The notes beneath the pieces were generated by a model, which was not told the DNA's origin, searched no databases, and saw nothing but the letters and a program-made list of their open reading frames with translations. A stretch of DNA of 64,000 bases from Pseudovibrio sp. Tun.PSC04-5.I4 (GTDB taxonomy: Bacteria > Pseudomonadota > Alphaproteobacteria > Rhizobiales > Stappiaceae), in the NCBI RefSeq assembly GCF_900104145.1, contig NZ_FNLB01000007.1, positions 158,716 through 222,715 on the forward strand, in the 5' to 3' direction. This document shows positions 16,215 to 25,173 of this stretch, piece by piece. A program made the translations under genes and the position numbers. How positions within the stretch are numbered: position 1 is the first letter of the stretch; every line of letters starts with the position of its first letter.

Positions 16215-17894
16215 ATGGAGAGTTTCCAGATGGTTACCCCTGCAGAAAGTACAATGAAGGCCACGGATTTATTCGTCAAAGCACTGGAAACAGAGGGCGT
16301 AGACCATGTCTTTGGTGTTCCCGGTGAAGAAAATCTGGATTTTGTCGAATCCCTGAGAACCTCCAGCATCAAATTAATCCTCACCCGCCATGAACAAGGA
16401 GCTGCTTTCATGGCCGCCACGTATGGCAGGCTTACCGGAAAAGCTGGTGTCTGTCTGGCGACCTTGGGGCCCGGGGCAACCAACTTTGCAACACCGGCAG
16501 CTTATGCTCATCTGGGTGGATTTCCATTGATCATGATTACTGGTCAAAAGCCCATCAAGAAATCCAAACAAGGCCAATTCCAAATCATCGACATCGTCAA
16601 GTTGTTCGAGCCAATTTGTAAGATGTCTAAGCAGATTGTCCATGGAGATACAATTCCGGCTTTGGTGAGGGAAGCTTTCCGTATTGCAGAGGAAGAAAGG
16701 CCGGGCGCCGTACTGCTGGAGCTTCCTGAAGATATCGCGGAAGAGTCATGCAGCTCAAGTGTGATTGAGCCACACCCACGTTATTACGCAACTGCGGATG
16801 ATCATGCTCTCTCTGATGCTGTCGGGCTCATCAAGAATGCCAAAATGCCGTTGGTTCTGATTGGAGCAGGGGCGAACAGAAAAAATGTCCGAAGCGAAAT
16901 TTCAGATTTCATCCATACCACCGGAATTCCGTTTTTTGATACGCAAATGGGCAAAGGTGTTGTTGATGAACGTTCCGACCTGTTTCTTGGCACAGCTGCT
17001 CTTTCAGACAATGATTATATGCATTGCGCAATCGACAGATCAGATTTGATCATCAATATCGGCCATGATGTTGTTGAAAAACCTCCATTTTTCATGGAGG
17101 TGGGCGGCAAAAAAGTCATCCATGTCAACTATAAGTCCGCGCAGGTTGATCAGGTCTATTTTCCGCAGGTGGAAGTCGTCGGGGATCTGGGTAACTCGGT
17201 TACTCATCTGAAAAACAAGCTGGGCAATGACCTGAAGGTCGACATCAGCTACTTCCGAACAATTAAACGTGAAGTTGAAAAACATCTTGCGCAAGGAATT
17301 GATGATCCAAGATACCCCATAACCCCCCAAAGGTTCGTGGCTGATACAAGACGCGTTATGGGCGAGAAGGACATCATTGCCCTCGATAACGGGATCTATA
17401 AAATCTGGTATGCGCGAAACTATAAGGCATATCAGCCAAATACAGTTCTATTGGACAATGCCTTGGCCACTATGGGGGCTGGGCTGCCTTCTGCGATGAT
17501 GGCCGCGTTTTTGAACCCTGAGCGCCGTGTCATGGCGATCTGTGGGGACGGCGGTTTCATGATGAACAGTCAAGAGATGGAGACTGCTGTCCGGTTGAAG
17601 CTCAATCTGGTTGTTACAGTACTGAACGACGGCTCATACGGTATGATCAGATGGAAGCAGGTCGCAGCAGGGTTCCAGGATTGGGGATTGAAGTTCTCCA
17701 ACCCTGACTTTGTGAAATACGCCGAGTGCTATGGAGCGACGGGTCATCGTATAGGTGCAACGGATGATTTAGTGCCTACATTTGAAGCCGCTTTTCAGGC
17801 TGGCGGAGTACATCTGATTGATCTGCCTGTCGATTATTCTGAGAACCAAAAGGTTCTGGTAGATGAACTCAAAGCCAAGGTCTGCCTGTTATGA
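16215..17894 (+). CDS. Acetolactate-synthase-like TPP enzyme
   Basis: The product (559 aa) is a thiamine-diphosphate enzyme of the acetolactate synthase large-subunit family, which joins two pyruvates or a related 2-oxo acid after decarboxylation. It shows the three TPP-enzyme domains: the catalytic glutamate in LTRHEQGAAF (residue 60), the ATLGPGATNF motif, a central domain, and the C-terminal cofactor motif from GDGGFMMN (about residue 443) to NDGSYG. The ATG at 16215 has AGGA upstream; the ATG at 16254 (MKATDLFVKAL) also fits family starts. The stop overlaps the start of the aldehyde dehydrogenase gene (ATGA), so the pair is translationally coupled. No small regulatory subunit is adjacent, so a catabolic AlsS-like role or another 2-oxo acid substrate is possible. 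Confidence 0.85.
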   Translation: MESFQMVTPAESTMKATDLFVKALETEGVDHVFGVPGEENLDFVESLRTSSIKLILTRHEQGAAFMAATYGRLTGKAGVCLATLGPGATNFATPAAYAHLGGFPLIMITGQKPIKKSKQGQFQIIDIVKLFEPICKMSKQIVHGDTIPALVREAFRIAEEERPGAVLLELPEDIAEESCSSSVIEPHPRYYATADDHALSDAVGLIKNAKMPLVLIGAGANRKNVRSEISDFIHTTGIPFFDTQMGKGVVDERSDLFLGTAALSDNDYMHCAIDRSDLIINIGHDVVEKPPFFMEVGGKKVIHVNYKSAQVDQVYFPQVEVVGDLGNSVTHLKNKLGNDLKVDISYFRTIKREVEKHLAQGIDDPRYPITPQRFVADTRRVMGEKDIIALDNGIYKIWYARNYKAYQPNTVLLDNALATMGAGLPSAMMAAFLNPERRVMAICGDGGFMMNSQEMETAVRLKLNLVVTVLNDGSYGMIRWKQVAAGFQDWGLKFSNPDFVKYAECYGATGHRIGATDDLVPTFEAAFQAGGVHLIDLPVDYSENQKVLVDELKAKVCLL

Positions 17895-19300
17895 GTAATA
17901 CAAATTCATTGAAGACTGATCGGGTCATAGAAGTCGTAAATCCTTTCGATCAGTTGGTTATTGGCAGTGTAGATCGAAAATCATGGGATGAAGTTGATGC
18001 ATGTTTGTCGGTGGCGCATCAACTTCACATGCACCGGAAAAATTGGATACCTGTCTATCGGCGAATTGAAATATTGAAAAAAACCGCCACCATAATGCAA
18101 TCGCGATTTGAAGAACTTGCGTATCAGATTGCAAATGAGGGAGGGAAACCCCTCATTGATGCACGTGTCGAGGTCTCACGGGCGATTGATGGTGTAGAGT
18201 TGTGTGCTAGCAATATTATGAGTCTGGCTGGCAGAGAGATCCCGATGGATCTCACCGCTGCAGGAGCTGGTAGACTGGCATTTACCAGCCGTGAGCCTAT
18301 TGGAGTTGTGGTCGCCGTCTCGGCTTTCAACCACCCTCTCAATCTGATTGTACATCAGGTTGGCCCTGCTGTTGCTGCCGGATGCCCGGTATTAGTAAAA
18401 CCGGCAGATGATACACCATTGTCCTGCCAATCATTCGTGAACATTCTTTATGAGGCGGGATTGGCCGAGGAATGGTGCTGCTTTGCACCTTGCGATACAC
18501 CGACCGCCGAGAAGCTGGTGACTGATCCGCGGGTTGCGTTCTTTAGTTTTATCGGATCTGCCAAGGTCGGTTGGATGCTGCGCTCCAAGCTAGCGCAAGG
18601 AACCAGATGTGCTTTGGAGCATGGCGGGGCCGCACCTGTGATCATAGATGAAAATGCAGATATTGAGGAGATGATCCCAAAGCTTGTTAAGGGAGGATAT
18701 TATCACTCCGGTCAGGTTTGTGTGTCCGTTCAAAGGATATATGCCCCAAAAAAAATTGCGGCAACTATCGGCCCGTTATTGGCTGAGGAAGTTTCCAAAC
18801 TTGTAGTCGGGAACGCAGTTTATGAGGAAACCGAATGCGGTCCGCTCATAAGACCCCGGGAAGTCGACCGGGTATCAGATTGGGTTGAGGAAGCAAGACA
18901 AGCTGGTGCCAGCGTATTGGCTGGCGGGCAAAAACTAGGAGCAACAACATATGCGCCGACAGTGTTGCATCGTCCACCACTCGACGTAAGCGTGTCTCAA
19001 AAAGAAATTTTTGGCCCTGTCGTTTGCATCTATGATTACGAAGCGATCGAAGATGCATTTACAATGGCAAACAGCCTCCCATTTGCTTTCCAAGCCTCAG
19101 TTTTTACCAGTAGTCTTGATACCGCCATGAACGCAATAAGGAACCTGGATGCAACAGCTGTGATGGTCAATGATCACACCGCCTTCCGTGTCGATTGGAT
19201 GCCTTTTGCAGGGCGCAGGCAATCGGGTTATGGAACAGGCGGCATCGGCTACACAATGCACGACATGACCCACGACAAAATGGCAATCATCAAACTCTGA
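17891..19300 (+). CDS. NAD(P)-dependent aldehyde dehydrogenase
   Basis: This 469-residue protein belongs to the aldehyde dehydrogenase superfamily, oxidising an aldehyde to an acid or acyl-CoA. The NAD-binding part includes VSAFNHPLNL and VKPADDTPLS; the catalytic glutamate is in ALEHGGAAPV and the catalytic cysteine in HSGQVCVSVQR (about residue 277). The C-terminus has EIFGPVV and the oligomerisation tail. Translation is coupled to the TPP enzyme upstream by an ATGA overlap. The pairing suggests that an aldehyde released by the TPP enzyme or a branching metabolite is oxidised, but the substrate cannot be read from sequence. Confidence 0.88.
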   Translation: MSNTNSLKTDRVIEVVNPFDQLVIGSVDRKSWDEVDACLSVAHQLHMHRKNWIPVYRRIEILKKTATIMQSRFEELAYQIANEGGKPLIDARVEVSRAIDGVELCASNIMSLAGREIPMDLTAAGAGRLAFTSREPIGVVVAVSAFNHPLNLIVHQVGPAVAAGCPVLVKPADDTPLSCQSFVNILYEAGLAEEWCCFAPCDTPTAEKLVTDPRVAFFSFIGSAKVGWMLRSKLAQGTRCALEHGGAAPVIIDENADIEEMIPKLVKGGYYHSGQVCVSVQRIYAPKKIAATIGPLLAEEVSKLVVGNAVYEETECGPLIRPREVDRVSDWVEEARQAGASVLAGGQKLGATTYAPTVLHRPPLDVSVSQKEIFGPVVCIYDYEAIEDAFTMANSLPFAFQASVFTSSLDTAMNAIRNLDATAVMVNDHTAFRVDWMPFAGRRQSGYGTGGIGYTMHDMTHDKMAIIKL

Positions 19301-19410
19301 AGTACATGGAGGCTGCTGCTGCAATAGCGGACTAAAAGACACTTTAAGGCTTCCTTGGTATTTTTTTGGACCATTTATATCCCCCGTTGCAGGCTTTATT
19401 GGCAGATAGC

Positions 19411-19440
19411 TGATGCAGTGGATGCTCCCTCTACCAGACG
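19411..19440. mobile_element. Relic end of an IS1111-group element
   Basis: TGATGCA followed by GTGGATGCTCCC and CTCTACC matches the 7-bp-tail end of the element at 14483-15850 (TGATGGA plus the same repeat). The flank on the outer side, ATAGC (19406-19410), is the same as the flank of the intact insertion. Only this end survives. Confidence 0.7.
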
Positions 19441-19442
19441 TT

Positions 19443-19505
19443 GGTCCATGCTTGGTTGCCTGCAATTCATCAACACCAAAGATCTTCACCCCGGTGATGT
19501 CCCCG
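19443..19505 (-). pseudogene. IS5-family transposase fragment
   Basis: About 20 minus-strand codons (GVKIFGVDELQATKHGP) match the region after the first catalytic aspartate of the IS5-type transposases in this window (for example GVKIFGAGEWQETKHGT at 38088-39080). It is a relic between an IS1111 end and IS630. Confidence 0.65.
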
Positions 19506-19541
19506 CGCCAGCGCAAGCTTGCGTTATACTCAGACCATTTA

Positions 19542-20594
19542 AAGCGTTTCGATCAAAAATTGAATCGTTGAGATTCACAAAGAGGTGGAAGTGTGATTCC
19601 CTGTGTTTGGGAGGATCACCATATGCCAGCAGCACTTTCTCTAGACCTGCGAGAACGCTTTGCGCGTCTGATCAAGGGCGGTATATCGGGTCGGGAGGCC
19701 GCGCGACGTCTTCAGATATCTGCTGCAACAGGATCTCGTTGGGGGCGTGAGGTGCGCGTTTGTGGATCGGCTACCATAGCGCCAATGGGTCGACCTCGTG
19801 GAACTGGCAAGCTCGCCCCCTATGTCGGGTTCTTCAAAGAATTGGTGATGCAAGACCCGGACATCACATTGTTTGAACTGCGCGATGCGCTTGCCAATGC
19901 TGAGGGCATCACGGTACATCATTCAGCCATTGCACAGCTGCTGAAGCGCCTTGGCTTCACGCATAAAAAAAGTCGCTGGTTGCCAGCGAGCGTCAGCGCC
20001 TGAAAGTAAAGCAACGGCGGTCTGACTGGTTCAAACATCGCCTCCCGGCTATCAAGGCCCTGCCTGAGCGCATTGTTTTTCTTGATGAAACCGCGGTCAA
20101 AACCAATCTGACCCGTCAGCGTGGCTGGGCAGTCCGGGGCGAGCGACTTGTGATGGACGCGCCTTTCGGGAGTTGGGGCACGCAGACGCTGATTGCAGGC
20201 TTGACCTGCGATGCATTGATTGCGCCCTGGATAATCAATGGTGCAATGAATGGAGAAGCTTTTGCAACTTATGTCCGCCACGTGCTGGTGCCGCAGATCG
20301 AACCGGGCACCGTGGTCATCCTCGACAATTTTGCCACGCACTACAACACAGAAGCGGCGGCTGCCTTGAAGGCACACGGCTGCTGGTTCCTTTACCTGCC
20401 GCCATATTCGCCAGACCTGAACCCGATTGAGTTGGCGTTCTCAAAACTCAAAGCCCACCTGCGCAAGATCGGCGCTCGCTCGTTCTCGGCTGTCTTCAAG
20501 GCCATCGGCGAAATCTGTGATCTTTACGACCCAACTGAATGCTGGAACTACTTCAAGGCCGCACAATGCACCTCAAACTAATCTCGAAACGCTT
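19542..20594 (+). mobile_element. IS630-family element with TA target duplication
   Basis: Terminal inverted repeats AAGCGTTTCGA(TC) on the left and the complement on the right (TCGAAACGCTT) are each flanked by TA (19540-19541 and 20595-20596), the target preference of IS630/Tc1-mariner elements. The transposase lies between them in two frames joined at an A7 run. The element interrupts decayed IS DNA and looks complete. Confidence 0.85.
19623..20581 (+). CDS. IS630-family transposase, frames joined by A7 slippage
   Basis: The first frame (19623-20003) starts at an ATG with GGGAGGA upstream and encodes the N-terminal paired-type helix-turn-helix region (LIKGGISGREAARRLQIS). After the A7 run at 19965-19971 the -1 frame continues through FLDETAVKTN (first aspartate), VVILDNFATHYN (second aspartate) and YSPDLNPIELAFSKLK (final glutamate) to 20581. 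The in-frame alternative ends 34 bases after the run. Two-frame organisation with A-run slippage is known in IS630 elements, so this may be functional rather than broken. Confidence 0.8.
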
Positions 20595-20704
20595 TAGTGA
20601 GCCGGTATCAGGCTTTAGCAAATTTATGTCCGATCATCATTGTGTTTAAACGGCATGATCATTGGCGGTGTTGCCGAAATTCGTTTCCTTTAAGTGGATG
20701 GGTT

Positions 20705-20999
20705 TTAAAGTTCGAGGATGAGTTCTTTAGTCCCTGCGGCGGGCACCGCGCAGCAGATCAGCACGTCGTCATCGGCATGTTCAGCGGGAACAGGCGTGCG
20801 GTACGTAACATCTCCCGCCAGTTTCCTGGTGAGGCAACTGCCACACACCCCGCTCCGACAAGAGAAGTTTGGGGTCAGTCCATGCGCCTCTGCGGTTTCC
20901 AGCAAGGTTGCATCGCCCTTTTGCCAGCGCTGTTCAAAGCCGGAGGCGTCGAACCTGACGATGGCCAAATCTGCCTCTGGTTCCGACTCTGGTCGGGCA
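20705..20999 (-). pseudogene. 2Fe-2S ferredoxin domain, 3' fragment of an oxidoreductase
   Basis: The minus-strand frame ends at 20705 and encodes about 95 residues of a plant-type 2Fe-2S domain. The cluster cysteines are in CRSGVCGSC and in LICCAVP. The acidic linker before it (PESEPEADLA) and the spacing fit the C-terminal domain of a flavin reductase such as a phthalate/vanillate-dioxygenase reductase or a MOSC-ferredoxin fusion. The IS5 element starting at 21000 has removed the upstream reductase domains. An internal ATG at 20968 could make a lone ferredoxin, but truncation is more likely. Confidence 0.7.
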
Positions 21000-22098
21000 G
21001 GCCTTGTTGCAGGGGTCGTGAATAGCTTAAAGCACGCCCAAACCCGTAAATTCAGGTCATGTGATTGCTTCGAACGCGGGCCTGCCGAGTTTGGTTATTG
21101 TGTTGAGAATGCTAACGCCAATCTTTGTTTCGGTCCTCTGATTGTTAAAGGTGCGTGCCTTCAGTTTGTTGCCGATGACTTGCTTCCAGCGTCCCATCTG
21201 CGTTTCAATTCGCGAGCGCTGATTGTAGCCTGTTTGTTTTTGCCAACCGAGGCGCCCTTTGTCTTTGATCGCAAGAATATGTTTATCTCGCGATGACGGA
21301 TTCCGGTCAGCCTTAGGACTTAAAACAGCTGTTTTGGGTGGGGGAATGATAATCTCAACGTCATCTCCATACCGTGTCTCAAGGACCCTTCGTGTTGGCT
21401 CACCGTTATAGGCTCCATCGCCTAAAAACTTGTTTACAGGACCGTCAACCTGATCCAGAAGGTCAGGCAGGACGGTCGGGTCACCTACATTTTCATAGGT
21501 GAGATCGGAGCATACAATCTCGCCAGTGTTCAAGTCCATACCAAGATGGAGCTTGCGCCAGGATCGCCGCATTGCCTTAGTTTTGTGTTTGTTTTGAAGC
21601 CATTCGCCTTCGCCATAGATCTTGACACCAGTACTGTCGACCACAAGATGCACCGGCTCTGTTCTGGCCTTTGCTGGCTTGGTAATCTGCAAGCCACCGG
21701 CTCGCCGGGACAACGTTGAAAAATCTGGAACTGACAAATCAACTTGCATCAATCGAACCACAGAGCGCATAAATCCTTGCGACTGTCGTAACGCCAAGGC
21801 GTATACGCTACGCAGTGTTAGGCATACCTCAATGGCTAAATCAGAATACTTGCGTTGCCCTCCGCGAGTGGTCCAGCGCTGCGCTGACCACTCCTTCCCG
21901 ATCTCACGGCTGACCCAGATCGTCAAATCACCACGATTACGAAGACTTTCGTTATAGTCACGCCAGTTCGTGACACGATATTTCTTCTTGTCAAATTTGT
22001 GACGACGGCTGGCGTGGAACTTGTGGGGCATCGGATAGCTTTATGAAGACGAACAAGCCTTCTAATTACAGACACTGAGCGACCCCTGCAACAAGGCC
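21000..22098 (-). mobile_element. IS5-family element, copy A
   Basis: Both ends carry the inverted repeat GGCCTTGTTGCAGGGGTCG (21000-21018 and complement ending 22098). The transposase gene lies between them and is intact. A 210-bp piece of the same element, opposite orientation, is at 44378-44588. The left side cuts the ferredoxin-domain gene. Confidence 0.85.
21057..22031 (-). CDS. IS5-family transposase (copy A)
   Basis: This 324-residue DDE transposase has aspartate in LVVDSTGVKIYG, aspartate in FLGDGAYNG, and glutamate in RSRIETQMGRWKQVIG, the last with the Y-(2)-R-(3)-E-(6)-K signature of IS4/IS5 superfamily enzymes. The start MPHKFHASRRHKFDK matches the other IS5 copies here. No disruption is visible. 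Confidence 0.93.
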   Translation of the reverse strand: MPHKFHASRRHKFDKKKYRVTNWRDYNESLRNRGDLTIWVSREIGKEWSAQRWTTRGGQRKYSDLAIEVCLTLRSVYALALRQSQGFMRSVVRLMQVDLSVPDFSTLSRRAGGLQITKPAKARTEPVHLVVDSTGVKIYGEGEWLQNKHKTKAMRRSWRKLHLGMDLNTGEIVCSDLTYENVGDPTVLPDLLDQVDGPVNKFLGDGAYNGEPTRRVLETRYGDDVEIIIPPPKTAVLSPKADRNPSSRDKHILAIKDKGRLGWQKQTGYNQRSRIETQMGRWKQVIGNKLKARTFNNQRTETKIGVSILNTITKLGRPAFEAIT

Positions 22099-22172
22099 GT
22101 CTCGCTATAAGTTTTGGTGACAAGCCCAGAAGTTCGGTTTCTAAGTAGACTCCTCATAAGGGTGTTGTCACG

Positions 22173-22870
22173 GGTTCTGTCGCAAATTTTAGGTGCGGAC
22201 AGAATCCAGCTATGGTCTGGACGCAGTTATCCTGCGAGCTCCATAAACTGACGAAAGGCTGGAACGCTTTCCTGTCCCAGTTGCCCTTTTCGGATCATGT
22301 GAGCCACCTCAATTCCATCCAGCGTCGCCGCTGCAGACCGGAAGGCCTTAAAGCCCATCATGGGTTTGGTGATGCGCTTGATAAAGCGGTGATCCTGCTC
22401 AACGATATTGTTGCCGATGGCTTCTTCATAAAAACGGGTTGCAGCCTCTTCATCCCGTGTCTCAGAGAGCATGAAATCAACGGTTTTTCCTTGTTTATCA
22501 ACGGCCCGATACTGATATACTCATTTGCCTTTAACCTTGATATAAGTCTCGTCCATCCGCCAGGAGGTGCCAACCTAACGTTTCTGCTTCTTAGCCTTGG
22601 CTGCAATGAGAGGCGCGTATTTTTCAACCCAGCGATTGAGCGTGGCGTGATCTACCTCAACCCCGCGTTCTTGCATGATCTCCTCAAGGTCGCGGTAAGA
22701 AACCGAGTCGCGCACGTAAAAGAAAACCGCATATAGGATCGCGTCTTTGGGGTAGTGGCTTTCTTTGAAACTGACCACAGCAGCAATCCTCATCGCATGG
22801 TTACAGAGCCCTTGTGTTTTGACAATCAGCCTCATGTCACGCAAGACTGAAAAAGTTTGCGACACAACCC
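22173..22870 (-). pseudogene. IS6-family element, decayed copy
   Basis: The ends match the intact IS6 element at 32452-33285 (GGTTCTGTCGCAAA type repeat at 22173; TTTGCGACACAACC at the other end). The transposase frame has stop codons after KKQKR and after KVKGK. It also has a clean deletion between EEAIGNNI and VEQDHRF that removes the second catalytic aspartate. The deletion joins two copies of CAACAATAT that flank the missing part in intact copies. It lies directly downstream of the GntR regulator gene. Confidence 0.9.
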
Positions 22871-22885
22871 CAAATAGCACGAGGG

Positions 22886-23671
22886 TCACTCTTCAATTTT
22901 TTGAATTGCAAAGAGTTTGGAGGAGATGAGCTCACGCCGCTGTTGGTCCTGGCCGAGGCGGAAAGACGTTTCAACAAAATCGATATGCCGGTGCGCAGCA
23001 TCTTCAGCCTTTGCGCTGTTCCGGTTCATGATCGCACGCCCAATTTCCTCATGCTGTTCCAATAGCTGTTCTCCAGTCCCATCGATGGCACGCAGAAACT
23101 CGCGGTTATAAAACACGCCTTTTTTCGTCAGTTCATAGATGGAGGACATCATATGAACCAGCATCGCATTATGGCTGGCGTCTACGATTGAGGAGTGAAA
23201 GGCGATGTCGCTCTTCTTGGAGGCACTATCATCACCGGCAGCCTGCGCCTCTCGCAGGTTAACCAGCAATTCCTCTATCCGGTCGAGATCCAGCTTTGTG
23301 GCACGTTCAGCAGCTAAGCGCGCGGCGAATCCTTCCTGCACACGTCTGTACTCGAGATAGTCATAAAACGCAGTCTGGTTACGGCTGATGAGATTGATCA
23401 GTGCGGGGCTCATAGCCGCGCTGATCAAGGGTGCAATGAACGACCCCTCTCCGTGGCGAATATTAATGAGATTGGACTCTTCTAAACGCTTCAGTGCTTC
23501 TCGGACTTTTGGTCGTGAGACACCCATACGATCGGAAATTTCACGCTCAGAGGGGAGCTTGGTGCCCTCTTTTAAGACCCCTGCCAGAATGAGGCCTTCG
23601 ATCTGATCGGTTACAGAATCTACGACCGTATCATGGTCGATCGGTTCAAAAAGATTATTTACTGACACCAT
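22886..23671 (-). CDS. GntR-family regulator, FadR/LldR type
   Basis: This 261-residue repressor/activator has an N-terminal winged helix (residues about 15-80: LPSEREISDRMGVSRPKVREALKRLE) and a C-terminal all-helical FCD ligand-binding domain (about 95-235) with the metal/ligand histidines expected around DIAFHSSIVDASHN and HEEIGRAI. It is divergent from the TRAP transporter-dld operon with a 344-bp gap that should hold its operator. In such clusters FCD regulators respond to the transported organic acid, here probably lactate. The C-terminus runs to the edge of the IS6 relic but appears complete. Confidence 0.88.
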   Translation of the reverse strand: MVSVNNLFEPIDHDTVVDSVTDQIEGLILAGVLKEGTKLPSEREISDRMGVSRPKVREALKRLEESNLINIRHGEGSFIAPLISAAMSPALINLISRNQTAFYDYLEYRRVQEGFAARLAAERATKLDLDRIEELLVNLREAQAAGDDSASKKSDIAFHSSIVDASHNAMLVHMMSSIYELTKKGVFYNREFLRAIDGTGEQLLEQHEEIGRAIMNRNSAKAEDAAHRHIDFVETSFRLGQDQQRRELISSKLFAIQKIEE

Positions 23672-24015
23672 AACTCACACTTCCAACAGAACGAACTTCA
23701 ATACTGGTTGATTTTATTTCTCAATTCAAGGGGAGAACGAAACAGCCTTATTTTATGATATATCAACATATGCATTACGCACTAATGCGTTGTTTTACCG
23801 TTCTTTTCCCTCTGAGTAGCGGTGATTTCAATAGCAACATAGGTAACTGCACTCTAGGTAATATCCCGTTAGTCAAGCCCGAAAAACGGCTAGAACGCTC
23901 AAATATATTTCTTGATTTATCTGAGAGGTCAATATTATTTACCAGATATCGGTTGTTTGGGAGGGCTGCGCGAGAGCGTATTTTGCGACAGCCGAATGCA
24001 CTTCTGGAGGAAACA
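23672..24015 (+). promoter_or_regulatory. Divergent regulatory region of the TRAP-dld operon
   Basis: The 344-bp gap contains a plausible promoter toward dctP (CTTGAT 23911-23916, 16 bases, TATTAT 23933-23938) and a 10-bp palindrome TGATATATCA (23756-23765) that could be part of a GntR operator. An open frame runs from 23755 into dctP but has no ribosome site until the GGAGG before 24016. The operator assignment is a guess. Confidence 0.4.
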
Positions 24016-25068
24016 ATGAATAAATCAATTTTGAGCCTCGCTCTGGCCGCAACAGTACTCGCTGCACCAGTTGCAAATGCTGCCGATAAACTGTTACTCA
24101 AAACACCAATTGCCTTCTCAACGTCTCTGCCGGGTCTTGGTAGTCCAATTCCACGTGTTGCTGAACAGCTGAAACTGATGTCTGGCGGCACCATCAAAAT
24201 GAAGGTGTATGAGCCGGGTAAACTGGTTCCACCATTCGAGATCCTTGAAGCTGTTTCCTCCGGAAAAATCAACTCCGGTTACACAACAGCCGGTTACTGG
24301 GCTGGTAAGATACCCGCTGCACCGCTGTTTTCTGCTGTCCCATTTGGACCAGAAGCTGGCGAATACGCCGCCTGGCTCTACTACGGCAACGGCCTTACCC
24401 TCTATCAGGAAATGTATGATCAGGCTGGCTACAACGTAAAAGTTCTGCCATGTGCCATCATCGCGCCAGAAACATCCGGCTGGTTTGCTAAGGAAATCAA
24501 TTCTCTTGAAGATCTGAAGGGCCTGAAAATGCGCTTCTTCGGTCTTGGCGGCAAAGTCATGCAGAAGCTGGGCGTTGCAACATCCTTGCTGCCGGGCGGT
24601 GAAATCTTCCCTGCACTTGAAAAGGGGGCGATTGACGCGACTGAATTCTCCATGCCTGCAATTGATGCCCGTCTTGGCTTCCATAAACTGGTAAAATTTA
24701 ATTACTTCCCGGGTTGGCACCAGCAGGCAACAGTGTTCGAACTGCTGATCAACAAAAGCGTTTGGAACAAAGCCAGCGACCAACATAAAGCAATTATTGA
24801 AAACGCTTGTAAGGCTTCCATGACTGACAGCTTTGCAGAAGGTGAAGCGATCCAGCACGAAGCGATGATCGACAACATTGAAAACAACGGCGTTCAGATC
24901 AAGCAGTGGTCTCCTGAGATGCTCGACGTATTCCGGGCGACCTGGAATGATGTTGCAAAAGAAGAAGCTGCGAATGACCCGTTCTTCGCAAAGGTTCTGA
25001 CCGACATGAACCAGTTCCGCGACAACTACAAAATCTGGAAAGAAAACGCGTTCTTGCCGCGCAAATAA
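24016..25068 (+). CDS. dctP: TRAP transporter substrate-binding protein (DctP family)
   Basis: This is the periplasmic binding protein of a TRAP transporter. The ATG at 24016 is preceded by GGAGG and opens a Sec signal peptide (MNKSILSLALAATVLAAPVANAA, cleavage after the last ANA). The mature part has the DctP/7 fold motifs, including LKGLKMRFFGLGGKVMQKLG and the conserved arginine region, then EFSMPAIDARLGFHKLVKFNYFPGWHQ. The longer open frame from 23755 is not used. The permease fusion and D-lactate dehydrogenase downstream suggest a monocarboxylate such as lactate as substrate; the family also includes pyruvate/2-oxo acid binders. Confidence 0.93.
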   Translation: MNKSILSLALAATVLAAPVANAADKLLLKTPIAFSTSLPGLGSPIPRVAEQLKLMSGGTIKMKVYEPGKLVPPFEILEAVSSGKINSGYTTAGYWAGKIPAAPLFSAVPFGPEAGEYAAWLYYGNGLTLYQEMYDQAGYNVKVLPCAIIAPETSGWFAKEINSLEDLKGLKMRFFGLGGKVMQKLGVATSLLPGGEIFPALEKGAIDATEFSMPAIDARLGFHKLVKFNYFPGWHQQATVFELLINKSVWNKASDQHKAIIENACKASMTDSFAEGEAIQHEAMIDNIENNGVQIKQWSPEMLDVFRATWNDVAKEEAANDPFFAKVLTDMNQFRDNYKIWKENAFLPRK

Positions 25069-25173
25069 CAGGCTTGTCGGGAGTGGCTTCCTCAAACCAC
25101 TCCCACTTTCCCAAGGTGCAGTGCCACCTTCCAGATGAACTTGTTGCCGCGTTGACCTGCGAGAGTGGATGTT

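Noticed and set aside
20150..20581. Independent second IS630 gene
   Set aside because: Its frame continues the upstream frame through the A7 run and lacks its own start; treated as one transposase.
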